Below are positions 1 to 7,700 of a stretch of DNA of 28,402 nucleotides, piece after piece. Under the pieces are notes generated by a model. The model was not told where the DNA came from and did no database searches. It saw only the letters and a program-made list of their open reading frames with translations. The DNA is from a virus, in the IMG/VR virus record IMGVR_UViG_3300028840_000741, positions 1-28,402 of that record; one strand, given 5' to 3'. Position 1 is the stretch's first letter; each line of letters opens with the position of its first letter. The position numbers and the translations under genes were made by a program.

Positions 1-281
1 TCCTCAGACACGTTAATAAGCAGCTGGCCGGCGTTTGAAAGGTCCCGTAGGTAAATAGGTGACATACTCAGGTTAGGCCCGTCTGCAGCGCGTGAGCGCT
101 CTAGGGACGGCTCTATAATGTCTATTATTTCGTAACCGTGCATTTGTGCTTTTTTGAACGCGTCAGCTTTAACGGTGCTTATATAAAAGTCACCCCGCGG
201 CCCAGCAATAATAAAGCATACGTGGCCTGTTTCGTTTGCGCGTTCCTGTGCCCTCTGTTCTTTTGTTTTGAATTTCTCCAT
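1..281 (-). CDS. Partial small phage protein of unknown function, open at the left edge
   Basis: An uninterrupted frame runs from an ATG at 281 to the window edge (93 full codons, no stop), so the C-terminus lies outside the window. The protein begins MEKFKTKEQRAQERANETGH and contains IIAGPRGDFYISTVKADAFK and later IIDIIEPSLERS. The start is supported by the leader GAGGGCAAGACT directly before the ATG, the same leader used by the next genes upstream. There is no signal peptide or membrane segment. I do not recognise the family. It is the last visible gene of the leftward unit that starts at the promoter near 1656-1683. Confidence 0.7.
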   Translation of the reverse strand, partial: MEKFKTKEQRAQERANETGHVCFIIAGPRGDFYISTVKADAFKKAQMHGYEIIDIIEPSLERSRAADGPNLSMSPIYLRDLSNAGQLLINVSE

Positions 282-308
282 AGTCTTGCCCTCTATAAAA
301 AAAGTAAA

Positions 309-806
309 CTAATCCCGGTACACTATTGCAGTGTCCGGGTAACCTTTGTCTGTCCTGTAAGTAACTGGGTAACAGCTGGTAAGCCCTGAAAAGCCTTTAC
401 CGTTACCGCTAAGCTTTGCTGCAGCTGGGGCGTCTTCGTCCAGCTCCTGAAAGCCCTTTTTACGCATTGTTTCAGCCTTTGCGGGGAAAGCTGTAATAAA
501 TTTTCCGGTAAACTGGTCCCGGTCATCACAGAAAGCCCAGCAAAGCCCGTATTTGCCTTTTATGACCTTTGCCCGGACCCGGACGCCTTCAAGGTCATAC
601 AGACCCTTAAAGCTGCTGAGGCCGTTATTTTCGGCTATGTCAAGCTTTAGCTCTAGCAAACGCCTGTGCAAGCCGTCCCCTACGCGGCTAGCTGCACAGT
701 CCATGCTCTCCATGTCTGCGCGCTGGGCCTGTCTCTTGTCCGTGGCCGCTATTTGGGCGCGTATGCTTTCTGCCTCTGCCGTCCAGTCCGTTACTGTTTC
801 TGTCAT
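309..806 (-). CDS. Unknown small phage protein (165 aa)
   Basis: I chose the start MTETVTDW at 806. The ATG 15 bases upstream (821) would add MEGKT, but its bases form the SD leader GGAGGGCAAGACC, and the same arrangement recurs at the gene starting at 1512. The N-terminal half (about residues 5-60) is charged and probably helical. The C-terminal half, with motifs such as GKYGLCWAFCDDRDQFTGK and GLTSCYPVTYRTDKGYPDTA, looks beta-rich and is probably a small soluble domain. No catalytic motif, signal peptide or membrane helix is evident, and I do not recognise the family. The upstream gene stops only 17 bases before this start, so the two are probably co-translated. Confidence 0.7.
   Translation of the reverse strand: MTETVTDWTAEAESIRAQIAATDKRQAQRADMESMDCAASRVGDGLHRRLLELKLDIAENNGLSSFKGLYDLEGVRVRAKVIKGKYGLCWAFCDDRDQFTGKFITAFPAKAETMRKKGFQELDEDAPAAAKLSGNGKGFSGLTSCYPVTYRTDKGYPDTAIVYRD
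314..339 (-). terminator. Hairpin at gene end with distant T-run, weak terminator candidate
   Basis: CCCGG and ACACT arms (314-318, 320-324) pair with AGTGT and CCGGG (330-334, 335-339) around a 5-base loop, with one bulged base. It overlaps the last codons and the stop region of the preceding gene. On the minus strand a seven-T run follows, but only about 10 bases after the stem, so this is not a classical intrinsic terminator. It may attenuate transcription or only shield the SD site of the next gene. Confidence 0.3.
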
Positions 807-821
807 GGTCTTGCCCTCCAT
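804..821 (-). promoter_or_regulatory. Shared 18-nt translation leader, copy 1
   Basis: On the minus strand this reads ATGGAGGGCAAGACCATG, with the second ATG as the probable start. The identical 18 bases occur at 1510-1527 in front of another gene, and shorter versions precede the starts at 281, 1057 and 1620. GGAGG at 8 bases from the ATG is a strong SD site. Conservation of the following GCAAGACC exceeds what ribosome binding needs. Confidence 0.65.
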
Positions 822-823
822 AA

Positions 824-1057
824 TTAGAAATCTGAATTTTCATTAAAGCCGTTTACAATCCAGTCAACTTGCCCCATAAACTCTTCGTGTACGCAGCTGC
901 TAGCCAGCGCGGCTGAAATAAGTTTACGTGCAGTGACTTTGCCAACTTTGTAACGCTTCATTATTGTACTTGTCAAATTGAATAACCTTATATTAAGGTC
1001 TTCACCTTCTACCATTCCAGCGTTAACAAAGTCTTTTACTTTTTTATTGTTATCCAT
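824..1057 (-). CDS. Unknown small phage protein (77 aa)
   Basis: A compact, probably helical soluble protein. The start at 1057 is set by GGAGGGCAAACC directly before the ATG. It contains a basic stretch (TSTIMKRYKVGKVTARKLISAA split around residues 29-50) that could form two helices. It resembles no family I can name, although the size and charge would suit a small DNA-binding or regulatory protein; that is a guess. A GC-rich hairpin lies just upstream (1084-1107). Its stop almost abuts the leader of the next gene. Confidence 0.65.
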   Translation of the reverse strand: MDNNKKVKDFVNAGMVEGEDLNIRLFNLTSTIMKRYKVGKVTARKLISAALASSCVHEEFMGQVDWIVNGFNENSDF

Positions 1058-1083
1058 GGTTTGCCCTCCGTAGGATAGAAACA

Positions 1084-1107
1084 GGGCGCCCCGGAAGTGG
1101 GACGCCC
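1084..1107 (-). terminator. GC-rich hairpin, possible leftward attenuator
   Basis: GGGCGTCCC pairs with GGGGCGCCC (one G-T pair) around the loop ACTTCC on the minus strand, followed by TGTTTCT. It lies between the gene ending at 1120 and the one starting at 1057. The stem is strong but the T-tract is poor, so partial termination or mRNA-end stabilisation inside the operon is more likely than a full stop. Confidence 0.4.
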
Positions 1108-1119
1108 CAAGCAGTTATA

Positions 1120-1512
1120 TTAAGTGGTCCAAAGTATTTTTTTTCTGAGGCTGTCCCGTTTGTATATCTTAGTTGTTATTTCAATCTTTTTGTTCTCAAG
1201 GTCAAGTATGACAATCCCAGCACCGCCGCTATGAAGACTGCAGCCCATTTCCCATTTATGGAAAATCATATCTCCTTTAACGTCAACTGTAAAATAAATT
1301 TCACCGCTTTTAGTTGTAAAGGTAAATACTACGTCTTTTTCAAAAATGCGCAGTTTGCCGGCTGCAGAATATTTAAAATAGTTGTAAGTTTCCCGCTGGT
1401 CTTTATTCTGCATTATTGCTTCGCGCAAATCATAACCCAGCGTTTCAAACTCTATAACCTCTTCAATCTCTACAGTAATACCGCCTACCTCTTTTGTTTT
1501 AAGTGCCGTCAT
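1120..1512 (-). CDS. Unknown small phage protein (130 aa; possible 36-codon extension)
   Basis: The preferred start is MTALKTKEVGG at 1512, because the 18-base leader identical to that of the 806 gene sits directly before it. The frame stays open to another ATG at 1620, which also has an SD-like leader (AAGGGCAAGTAA), giving MTQTLNTLNTASKGELHK and more. That start lies about 29 bases from the predicted transcription start, so both forms could be made. The body is beta-rich, with alternating charged strands (TVEIEEVIEFETLGYDL, VVFTFTTKSGEIYFTVDV) and a basic C-terminus. I do not recognise the family. It is the first gene after the promoter at 1656-1683. Confidence 0.65.
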   Translation of the reverse strand: MTALKTKEVGGITVEIEEVIEFETLGYDLREAIMQNKDQRETYNYFKYSAAGKLRIFEKDVVFTFTTKSGEIYFTVDVKGDMIFHKWEMGCSLHSGGAGIVILDLENKKIEITTKIYKRDSLRKKILWTT

Positions 1513-1527
1513 GGTCTTGCCCTCCAT
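1510..1527 (-). promoter_or_regulatory. Shared 18-nt translation leader, copy 2
   Basis: The minus strand reads ATGGAGGGCAAGACCATG, identical to 804-821. It fixes the likely start of the gene at 1512, and it also lies inside the longer frame opening at 1620. Confidence 0.65.
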
Positions 1528-1655
1528 AGACAAAATGGTGACCAGCGCGGGGGCACAAAGGGCAAGTTTGTGGAGTTCCCCCTTGCTGGCCGTGTTAAGT
1601 GTGTTAAGTGTTTGAGTCATTTACTTGCCCTTTGCTTAATGCTTACAGTGTCATT

Positions 1656-1683
1656 ATTATATATAATTGAGCTTAAATGCAAA
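1656..1683 (-). promoter_or_regulatory. Leftward sigma70-like promoter
   Basis: On the minus strand a TTTGCA -35 box (1683-1678) is followed 16 bases later by a perfect TATAAT -10 box (1661-1656). The upstream DNA to about 1790 is AT-rich, as an UP-like region would be. Predicted transcription starts near 1649, about 29 bases before the ATG at 1620. It lies just after the terminator at 1801-1843, as expected for the first promoter of a new leftward unit. This region (1513-1868) holds no convincing gene; it contains the promoter, operator-like repeat and terminator. Confidence 0.6.
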
Positions 1684-1694
1684 TACTATTTGCA
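1678..1694. promoter_or_regulatory. Operator-like inverted repeat over the -35 box
   Basis: TGCAAAT-ACT-ATTTGCA is a perfect inverted repeat with 7-base arms and a 3-base centre. It includes the whole -35 hexamer of the leftward promoter, so a dimeric regulator bound here should block RNA polymerase. A second 7+3+7 inverted repeat, purely A/T, lies at 1770-1786. No regulator gene is recognisable in the window. Confidence 0.5.
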
Positions 1695-1800
1695 AAAAAA
1701 ATCAATTTTAGGGCAGATATTTTTAAAAAGGCGCTCTAGGCGGGTATTGCTGGCCGTTTTCGGCATATAAAAATATTTAATATTTTCGGGAATTATACAT

Positions 1801-1843
1801 AAAAAAAGGGCCTGTGTGCTTGGCCGACTAATCACACAGGCCC
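1801..1843 (-). terminator. Strong intrinsic terminator of the structural/lysis unit
   Basis: On the minus strand GGGCCTGTGTG (1843-1833) pairs perfectly with CACACAGGCCC (1818-1808), giving an 11-bp GC-rich stem with a 14-base loop, followed directly by seven Ts (1807-1801). It begins 26 bases after the stop of the last small membrane-protein gene. This is a textbook rho-independent terminator for leftward transcription. Confidence 0.9.
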
Positions 1844-1868
1844 CGGGCAGAGTATGGCAAGCCACACT

Positions 1869-2108
1869 CTATTTATTAAGTTTTCTCTTGTCTTCTGAAA
1901 AAATGAACATGCAAGCAACGCCACAGAGTCCCAAAAATTTAAGGTCGCTTATTGTTTTTACTTCGTGGACCGCAATATAAACAAGCGCAGCAATGAAGTA
2001 TACGCGGTTTGACTTCAGGGCCTTTAGCCCGTTCTCTGCGCTCAGGTATACACGCGTTAGAAACTCCGTTACCTTATTTTTCTTTTTCTCTTTTACTGGT
2101 TCACTCAT
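1869..2108 (-). CDS. Small membrane protein, holin candidate (79 aa)
   Basis: The start MSEPVKEKKK at 2108 is fixed by GGAGG located 9 bases upstream; the longer frame overlaps the preceding gene. A lysine-rich N-terminus (residues 4-12) is followed by two hydrophobic stretches, about 36-50 (VYFIAALVYIAVHEV) and 58-71 (FLGLCGVACMFIFS), and a basic tail. Two short membrane helices in under 100 residues, the last position before the operon terminator and neighbouring membrane genes all fit a holin or lysis accessory protein. There is no diagnostic holin motif, so this rests on size, topology and place. Confidence 0.6.
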   Translation of the reverse strand: MSEPVKEKKKNKVTEFLTRVYLSAENGLKALKSNRVYFIAALVYIAVHEVKTISDLKFLGLCGVACMFIFSEDKRKLNK

Positions 2109-2113
2109 AATAA

Positions 2114-2473
2114 TTACCTCCGTTGTTTTTCTGATAAAATGCGTACTGATTCGGCCAAAGCTTTTAAATGTATAGCCGTGTCTGTCTGCGCCTTTGCTAT
2201 TTCCTTTTGGTCCTGTACTATGGATTGCGGGAAATACCAAACGGGCAGCCCGTCCGGCGTAGTCTTGTTATGTAATGAGTGTAATGTTTTCACTTTGTCG
2301 TTAGTATCTATAGCAACTTCTTTAGTGTCTTTGCATATTTGATTATGCCCGTTATCACCGTTGCCGTTATTTTTAGTGCCTTTAAGTTTTATAATCATAG
2401 CTACAAATCTGTCTATAATTATGATTGCGAAAACTCCGCCAATTCCCAGCTGTACTAGTACGCTTTCTCCCAT
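2114..2473 (-). CDS. Membrane-anchored small protein, holin-like (119 aa)
   Basis: One hydrophobic helix near the N-terminus (about residues 5-29, with GGVFAIIIIDRFVAMII) is followed by an Asn/Gly-rich linker, the segment HNKTTPDGLPVWYFPQS (about 68-84) and a charged C-terminal helix. Anchored proteins with an 'H-x-x-D-x-DG-x-P-x-WY' type segment are common near phage lysis or tail genes, from memory of such families. The SD is AAGGGG six bases before the ATG and overlaps the upstream stop, suggesting translational coupling. A one-helix holin or lysis regulator is the best guess. Confidence 0.6.
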   Translation of the reverse strand: MGESVLVQLGIGGVFAIIIIDRFVAMIIKLKGTKNNGNGDNGHNQICKDTKEVAIDTNDKVKTLHSLHNKTTPDGLPVWYFPQSIVQDQKEIAKAQTDTAIHLKALAESVRILSEKQRR

Positions 2474-2483
2474 GTTAGCCCCT

Positions 2484-2939
2484 TCATTTAATAAATTTTG
2501 CTACAGCGCCTTTGGCAATATGAGCCATTAGCCATATAAAAGCAAGTACGAAAATAAGGACCACTGCCACAAGGCCAATGCCGTATAACGCACTATTACT
2601 GTTTTTGTTAGTTATAACATCGTCCCCCACGTCCCCCGTTTTTACGCTGTCCTGTAGAGTCTCAAACTTTTGGTTAATAGTAGTTTCTACCTCACTTTTA
2701 AAGCTGGTAAAAGACTGCTGCACTTTAGTAAGGTCCCCGGAAAGCGTAGTAATTTTCTCTTGCATTTCCTGTGCCGTCTTCTGGTTACCCTTAACGGCGT
2801 TTGCAAGTTCGTTGCTGGGCTTCACAGTTTGAGAATTACACCCGCACTGTGAAGCCATTACAGCAACTAAGCAGAGTATGGAAAGAGCCGCCATTATAAC
2901 TTTGTCTTTTATTGTCATTTTATCCCGGTCCATACTCAT
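2484..2939 (-). CDS. Possible unimolecular spanin (151 aa)
   Basis: The N-terminal region has a short basic segment, a hydrophobic stretch (about 14-29) and a cysteine pair (MASQCGCNSQ, Cys32 and Cys34) where a lipoprotein signal would be cleaved. A Gln/Lys/Thr-rich probable coiled coil follows (about 45-100), then a strong C-terminal membrane helix (about 117-142). An N-terminal lipid anchor plus a C-terminal membrane helix is the topology of one-gene spanins such as phage T1 gp11, which link the outer and inner membranes. The lipobox is poor: Gln or Cys precedes where small or aliphatic residues are usual. If the signal is only an anchor, it is simply a two-helix membrane protein. Confidence 0.5.
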   Translation of the reverse strand: MSMDRDKMTIKDKVIMAALSILCLVAVMASQCGCNSQTVKPSNELANAVKGNQKTAQEMQEKITTLSGDLTKVQQSFTSFKSEVETTINQKFETLQDSVKTGDVGDDVITNKNSNSALYGIGLVAVVLIFVLAFIWLMAHIAKGAVAKFIK

Positions 2940-2951
2940 TTTTATTACCTC

Positions 2952-3491
2952 TTATATAAAGTCAATGAATTTTCTAAGTAAGCCAATTTCAGACGGTGTA
3001 ATAAGTATGCCGTCTTTACCTTGCTTTACTTTCGTTTCTTCGCGTTCCATTACCGCGGCCAGCTTACTTTTGCTTATCTGTACCGCAAGGTATGTAAGCG
3101 TTATTTCCTTCTGGCCCAGCTCAGAAAATTTAATAGCAATTTCCCGCTGTTTTTTATTTTCCTCCGCCACTTCCTCTTTGGTCATTTTGTCATAATCCGG
3201 GGGCGGCTCTGGCATTTGCGGCCGGGGCTTTCCGTATACCTCTTGGTATATTGCGTCATTAAGTTTAACAAACTTCTTTTGCTCTTTTTCCATAGCGTCC
3301 CGCAGCCCTAGTAAATCGAAATTTTCATCTATTCCAATATACAGCTTGCAGAATTTTTCCAAAGCTTGGTAAACCGGTGCAATGCTAAGGCAAATGTCCC
3401 CAGCTTCGCAGTCTACGCTTTTTTCCCGCCGTGTAGGCACTTCGTCTGTTTTCTCTTTGTCTTTTTCCACTTTGTCTTTTTTGTCGGCCAT
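2952..3491 (-). CDS. Unknown soluble phage protein (179 aa)
   Basis: I chose MADKKDKVEKDK at 3491. The in-frame ATG six bases upstream leaves only one base between it and AGAAAGG, while the second ATG has the proper seven-base spacing. The first 25 residues are extremely charged and probably disordered. The rest looks helical, with a proline-rich stretch (KPRPQMPEPPPDYDK, about residue 90). There is no membrane segment or known catalytic motif. It lies between the virion protein genes and the putative lysis group. I see no endolysin signature despite the position, and I do not recognise the family. Confidence 0.65.
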   Translation of the reverse strand: MADKKDKVEKDKEKTDEVPTRREKSVDCEAGDICLSIAPVYQALEKFCKLYIGIDENFDLLGLRDAMEKEQKKFVKLNDAIYQEVYGKPRPQMPEPPPDYDKMTKEEVAEENKKQREIAIKFSELGQKEITLTYLAVQISKSKLAAVMEREETKVKQGKDGILITPSEIGLLRKFIDFI

Positions 3492-3514
3492 GTTCATACC
3501 TTTCTAAAAATAAG

Positions 3515-3820
3515 TTATTCTGCTGGCTCTGGCTCAGGTGCCGGCTCAGCTGTTTCTATTTTACCCTCAATTTCCGTAACAATCTCTGCAGCTTTCCCGC
3601 TGTAACTGGGGTCAGCCTTTTTTAGCAGCGTTTCAGAAACAAAGCCGAAAACCTCTTTAATTTTGGCTTGCTGCTCTTCTGTAAATTCTTCCAGCAGCGC
3701 GCTTGCTGCTTTCCCGCCGGCTACAAGCAAAGAGCTTTTAAGCCCCGTTGTAAGCTGTAGCCCCAGCTGGTCTTTTTTCTTCTGTACGTTTTCCGTGTAA
3801 CTTAATACTGAGTCTGCCAT
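3515..3820 (-). CDS. Unknown small phage protein with acidic Pro/Glu tail (101 aa)
   Basis: A helical protein with a weakly hydrophobic centre (about residues 25-42, LKSSLLVAGGKAASALLEEF) and a C-terminal EPAPEPEPAE tail. The start at 3820 has AAAGG eight bases upstream. It follows the virion protein gene in the same unit. The Ala/Gly-rich middle is not hydrophobic enough for a confident membrane helix. I do not recognise the family. Confidence 0.65.
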   Translation of the reverse strand: MADSVLSYTENVQKKKDQLGLQLTTGLKSSLLVAGGKAASALLEEFTEEQQAKIKEVFGFVSETLLKKADPSYSGKAAEIVTEIEGKIETAEPAPEPEPAE

Positions 3821-3843
3821 TTTTCTAACCTTTCAAAATAAAA

Positions 3844-4647
3844 TTAAGTGGCTAAGTTAATTAAGTCCGTATCTACCATTACCAAATCAAAGCCCCCAAC
3901 TACGCCTATATCATCTGCAGAGACTTCCACGCACTCTATGCGTATATCTGTCTTTTCCGGCAGCTGGCCGGCTGGGACCCCGTAACGGTATTGCCAATAA
4001 GGCGTACCGTCATTTATTACCTCTATCTGTCCTTTGGTTTGCCATGCACCGTTAACTCCGTTATTCGGTCTGGCTTTCCATTTAAATTTTACTGATTCAC
4101 GGCTAACAGAGCTGCCCCCATCACTCATACCCACGTAACCTTTAATAAAAAAGCCAGTGTAACCGTTTGGTATTGTATATATAGCTTGCTGCGTCTGTCC
4201 GTCCCCAGCCATGATATACGCAGCCGTTGTACCGCCCCCGGAAATACGTACAGTTAAGTTACCGTCATTAGTTCCCACGGTGCCGGCAGTCAGTACAACA
4301 ACTCTGTAAATTCTTAACCAAGTCCCGGGAATAGCTACTGCAGTAGTACCGTCAAGCGTTACCGTTTCGTCTTGCCGGTCCCAGTTAGAATCTAAGCCGT
4401 AAATTATTACAGTCTGTGCCCCGGTCCCAGCTGGGCTGCCGTCATCGTTTGTACTGTCGCTTATAACCTCCATGGACTGCGCGGTAGTAGGGAAAAACGC
4501 ATACAGGCCGCCGGCGCCCCAAACGTCCTCCGGGTCCGTGGTTGTATCCACGTCAGGGTTATGCCCAAACTTGTTAATAGAAAAATGCCCGGGCACATTG
4601 CCTTTGGCTACTTCAAGCAAAAAGTTTTCGTCTGAAAATCTACTCAT
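3844..4647 (-). CDS. Probable virion structural protein downstream of the fibre (267 aa)
   Basis: It begins MSRFSDENFLLEVAKGNVPG and has an early region with DVWGAGGLYAFFPTTAQ (about 42-58), then beta-rich segments with TVIIYGLDSNWDRQDETV, TLDGTTAV and IRIECVEVSADDIG. Proteins with this kind of 'N-K-F-G-x-N-x-D/VW-x-GG-x-Y' opening and beta-sandwich body occur widely in phages and are usually annotated as structural or particle-surface proteins; I recall the pattern, not a defined function. There are no membrane segments. The SD AAGGA lies just after the restored end of the fibre frame (stop at 4660-4662). It could decorate the virion or assist the fibre. Confidence 0.6.
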   Translation of the reverse strand: MSRFSDENFLLEVAKGNVPGHFSINKFGHNPDVDTTTDPEDVWGAGGLYAFFPTTAQSMEVISDSTNDDGSPAGTGAQTVIIYGLDSNWDRQDETVTLDGTTAVAIPGTWLRIYRVVVLTAGTVGTNDGNLTVRISGGGTTAAYIMAGDGQTQQAIYTIPNGYTGFFIKGYVGMSDGGSSVSRESVKFKWKARPNNGVNGAWQTKGQIEVINDGTPYWQYRYGVPAGQLPEKTDIRIECVEVSADDIGVVGGFDLVMVDTDLINLAT

Positions 4648-4659
4648 TTTATTTATTCC

Positions 4660-4746
4660 TTAATACCAACCGTCCGTACCTTCCCAGTGAATTATTAAAG
4701 CATTACCCGGGGCAAGTGTATAGCTTGCATTAACGCCAAGCAGTTT
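4660..4746 (-). other. Out-of-frame C-terminal coding of the fibre (frameshift remnant)
   Basis: In the frame shifted by one base relative to the fibre gene, the minus strand from about 4746 encodes KLLGVNASYTLAPGNALIIH followed by WEGTDGWY and a TAA at 4662-4660. That is a typical end for a phage fibre domain that begins GKEYRIVNTGQT, which sits in the annotated frame. One extra base at the AAA run (4744-4746) would join them. The restored stop is 12 bases from the next ATG, matching the tight gaps elsewhere. Confidence 0.8.
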
Positions 4747-7700
4747 GTCTGACCAGTGTTTACTATTCTATACTCTTTACCGCTAGTGCCTCCGGCCGGC
4801 AGTGTCGCTACAAGTGTAGCGCTGGTAGAGTTAAAAAATAATACGTGGTCCAGCTCAGTTATAGTGTAATTTGCAGTCTTTCTGGCAAGCGCCCTATATA
4901 CCCCGTTAGTCTGTATAAGGTTGCTAGCGTCTATATCATAAGTAAATAATACTTTATCCCCAAGGTGCCCAATATCAGAAGTTAAAGCAAAGGCAAGGTT
5001 ACCAGCGTGGTAATGGTTAAGCTCTACAAGTGGGCCGGTAGTCTCTTTAACTATTTTGTAATCACCCGTTACACCGTCAAAGTATAACGGTTTTTCATCG
5101 CCTAAGTAAACGCCGTCAGTAACATAAAGCAAGTTATTAAAAGTAAGGTATGTACCGGAAACTATAAAAGTTAAATTATCTATTTCATAACTTACGGCCC
5201 CTACTACCATTTCGTTAGCCTGTGTAGTAGTAGCTGCCCTACCAAGTGCTATAGCTTCGCTGTGGCTTGCCGTTGCACTCCTACCCAGTGCCGTTGCGCT
5301 TGTACCGGCTGAGGCGTCAGCCCCAAGAGCCGTAGCAGAAAAGCTGCTCGTACTTGCACTATATCCGATTGCGGTACTTGCATTTCCTCCGGTATTTGCA
5401 CTACGTCCAACTACTACCACTTGCGCGTTAGTATTTGTTATTGAAAAGCCAATTATAACAGAGTCAAAGCTAGAGCAACTTGTATTATATCCAATAATAA
5501 CGTTTTGCCCAGTTACCCCGCCTGAGCTTGCATTATAGCCCATTACTACAGAGTCAGCCCCTGAAGCGCTGGCACCATTTCCAAGTACAGTACTGTAGTC
5601 ACCTGTGGCAGTAGCACTGGCACCGAAAGCCTCAGCGCTTGTGCCGGTCCCGGCTGGACGGGCCGAAACATTGCCGATAAAATCAACTGAATTATTAAAG
5701 GTAAGCACTGTGCCGGAAACTATAAAAGCTAAAGTGTCTATTTCATACGTAGCCGCTCCTACTACCATTTCATTAGCTTGTGTAGTTGCTGCAGCTCTAC
5801 CCAGTGCTATTGATTCACTAGAAGTAGCGTCTGCGTCCCGGCCAATAGCTATAGAATCAGAGCCGCCAGTTGAACCATAGCCAATAGAAACACCGCTAGC
5901 ACTGTTTGCAGTGTGGCCTATTGACGTGCCAGACGTTCCTACTACTGCTTGGTAACCTACGGCTACGCCTGTTTGGTTTACTGAAGCTTGGTAACCTATT
6001 GCCACTGAGTTATTAAAACTAATTGCAGCGTCAGCGCCAATTAAAACAGAGCTTCCAGCTGTACTTGAAATACTGTAACCAACTATTACCGTGTTTGTCC
6101 CGGTCCCGTCTGATTCTGCCCCTACCACTACTGTATTGTCTTCCCCGGAAACTGCTTGGTACCCTATTGCTATACCATTTGTGGCCGTATTAACTTCTGA
6201 TTCTCTGCCCACTGCCACGCCGTATGCGTTATTTATAACCGTAGAAAGGTAACCTATAGCAACTGCGCTAGAGGCTCCGCTTGCTATGCTTGTATCTCTT
6301 CCGATTATTACAGAATACAAGGCACCGCTTGCCCCGTCACCTATTGCCACTGCAGAGCCGCCGGACGTTACGCCGTTTGCGCCTATTGCAATGCCGCGCC
6401 CTGAAGCTGTAGCGCCGTCCCCTATTGCTACGCCGTAGTCACCCGTACCAGAGGCCGCAGTACCTATTATTACGCAGTCAACAAAACCCACATTAGTAGA
6501 GTTTAAACCTATAACAACTGAGGCCCCAGCTGAAACAGCGCTACGGCCTATAGCAACACCCCCGGCCCCTGAAACTATTGATCCGTTACCTATTGCTATT
6601 ACGTTATCATTTTGGGCGTTAATTCCGCCGCCTATTGCTACAGTCCTATTGCCGGTACCGCTGGAAGAGGCACCAATAATAACACCTTGACGCCGTGTAT
6701 ATGTATGGCCCTCACCTATTAAAATACTGTTAATGTCTGAAGTGGTCATATTAGGGCCTATAATAATTGTACCAGTAGCCCCGGCCACTGAGTCAGTACC
6801 TATAACAATTGATTCTAAAAAGCCAGCCGTGGCACCATGGCCAAGCGCTATAGCGTCATCACCCACAGCGGACGCCCCGGACCCGAAAGCCTCAGAATCC
6901 GTGCCAGCTGTTTCCTGTCCAGCTGATATAGTCCCGTCTAAAACGCTGGGCGCGTCTGTCGCGCCTCTTATAAAATAGTCCCAGCCGTCCGCTATGTCAC
7001 CGTCTGCATAATAATGCGTGCAAGTAGTAGTAGAGCCGGCAAATGTACCGCCTGAGGCAAAGCCGTAATACTGGTAAGTAAATACACCGCTTGCGCCCTG
7101 CTGGGCATAAGTACGCACTCCGTATGAGTGTGAGCTTGAAGCGTTTACCACGCCGTTAGAATAATTGCGCACATATATACCAACTAAGCCAGTGTCAAGC
7201 GTGCCGTTATAAACTGCGTTTTGTACTTCAATGCCAGTAAGGTTTTGTATTGTCTCTGCTCCGTTATTAAGCTGGGTTGTAATATATGCACCCCAAAGGC
7301 CGCTAGACGTGTCACCGCTTGTGCCATTGTGGACTATTGAGCTATAAATATTATACTTGTCTATGCCGGCCGTGATTATGTCCCCGGCTTCGCTTACGTC
7401 TAGTATTGCGTCTGCAGCCCCGGTATTATTTCCCACGTCAAGGCTTGCAAAAGTTGCGCCGCCGTCAAAGGTAACCGGACCGCCAAAACGTGAGGGCGCC
7501 GTACCGTTTTGATATATACAATAGTCAATATTTGAAAGCTCATTAAAGTACTGCATATATGCCGTACCTGAGGAAGTGCCGTCTATATCCATTTCCACGT
7601 AATGGCCGGCTATGTCCCCGCTCATTACTGCAGACGGTCCTAAGTTTCTTACAAAAGTTTTCTGCCCGATCATCCAGCCAGTAACGCCCAGCCCTGTACT

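Noticed and set aside
4740-4750. Programmed frameshifting as the explanation for the fibre end
   Set aside because: The bases CAGACAAACTG do not form an X-XXY-YYZ heptamer and I see no stop-proximal slip site or stem-loop; an indel in the A-run is simpler.
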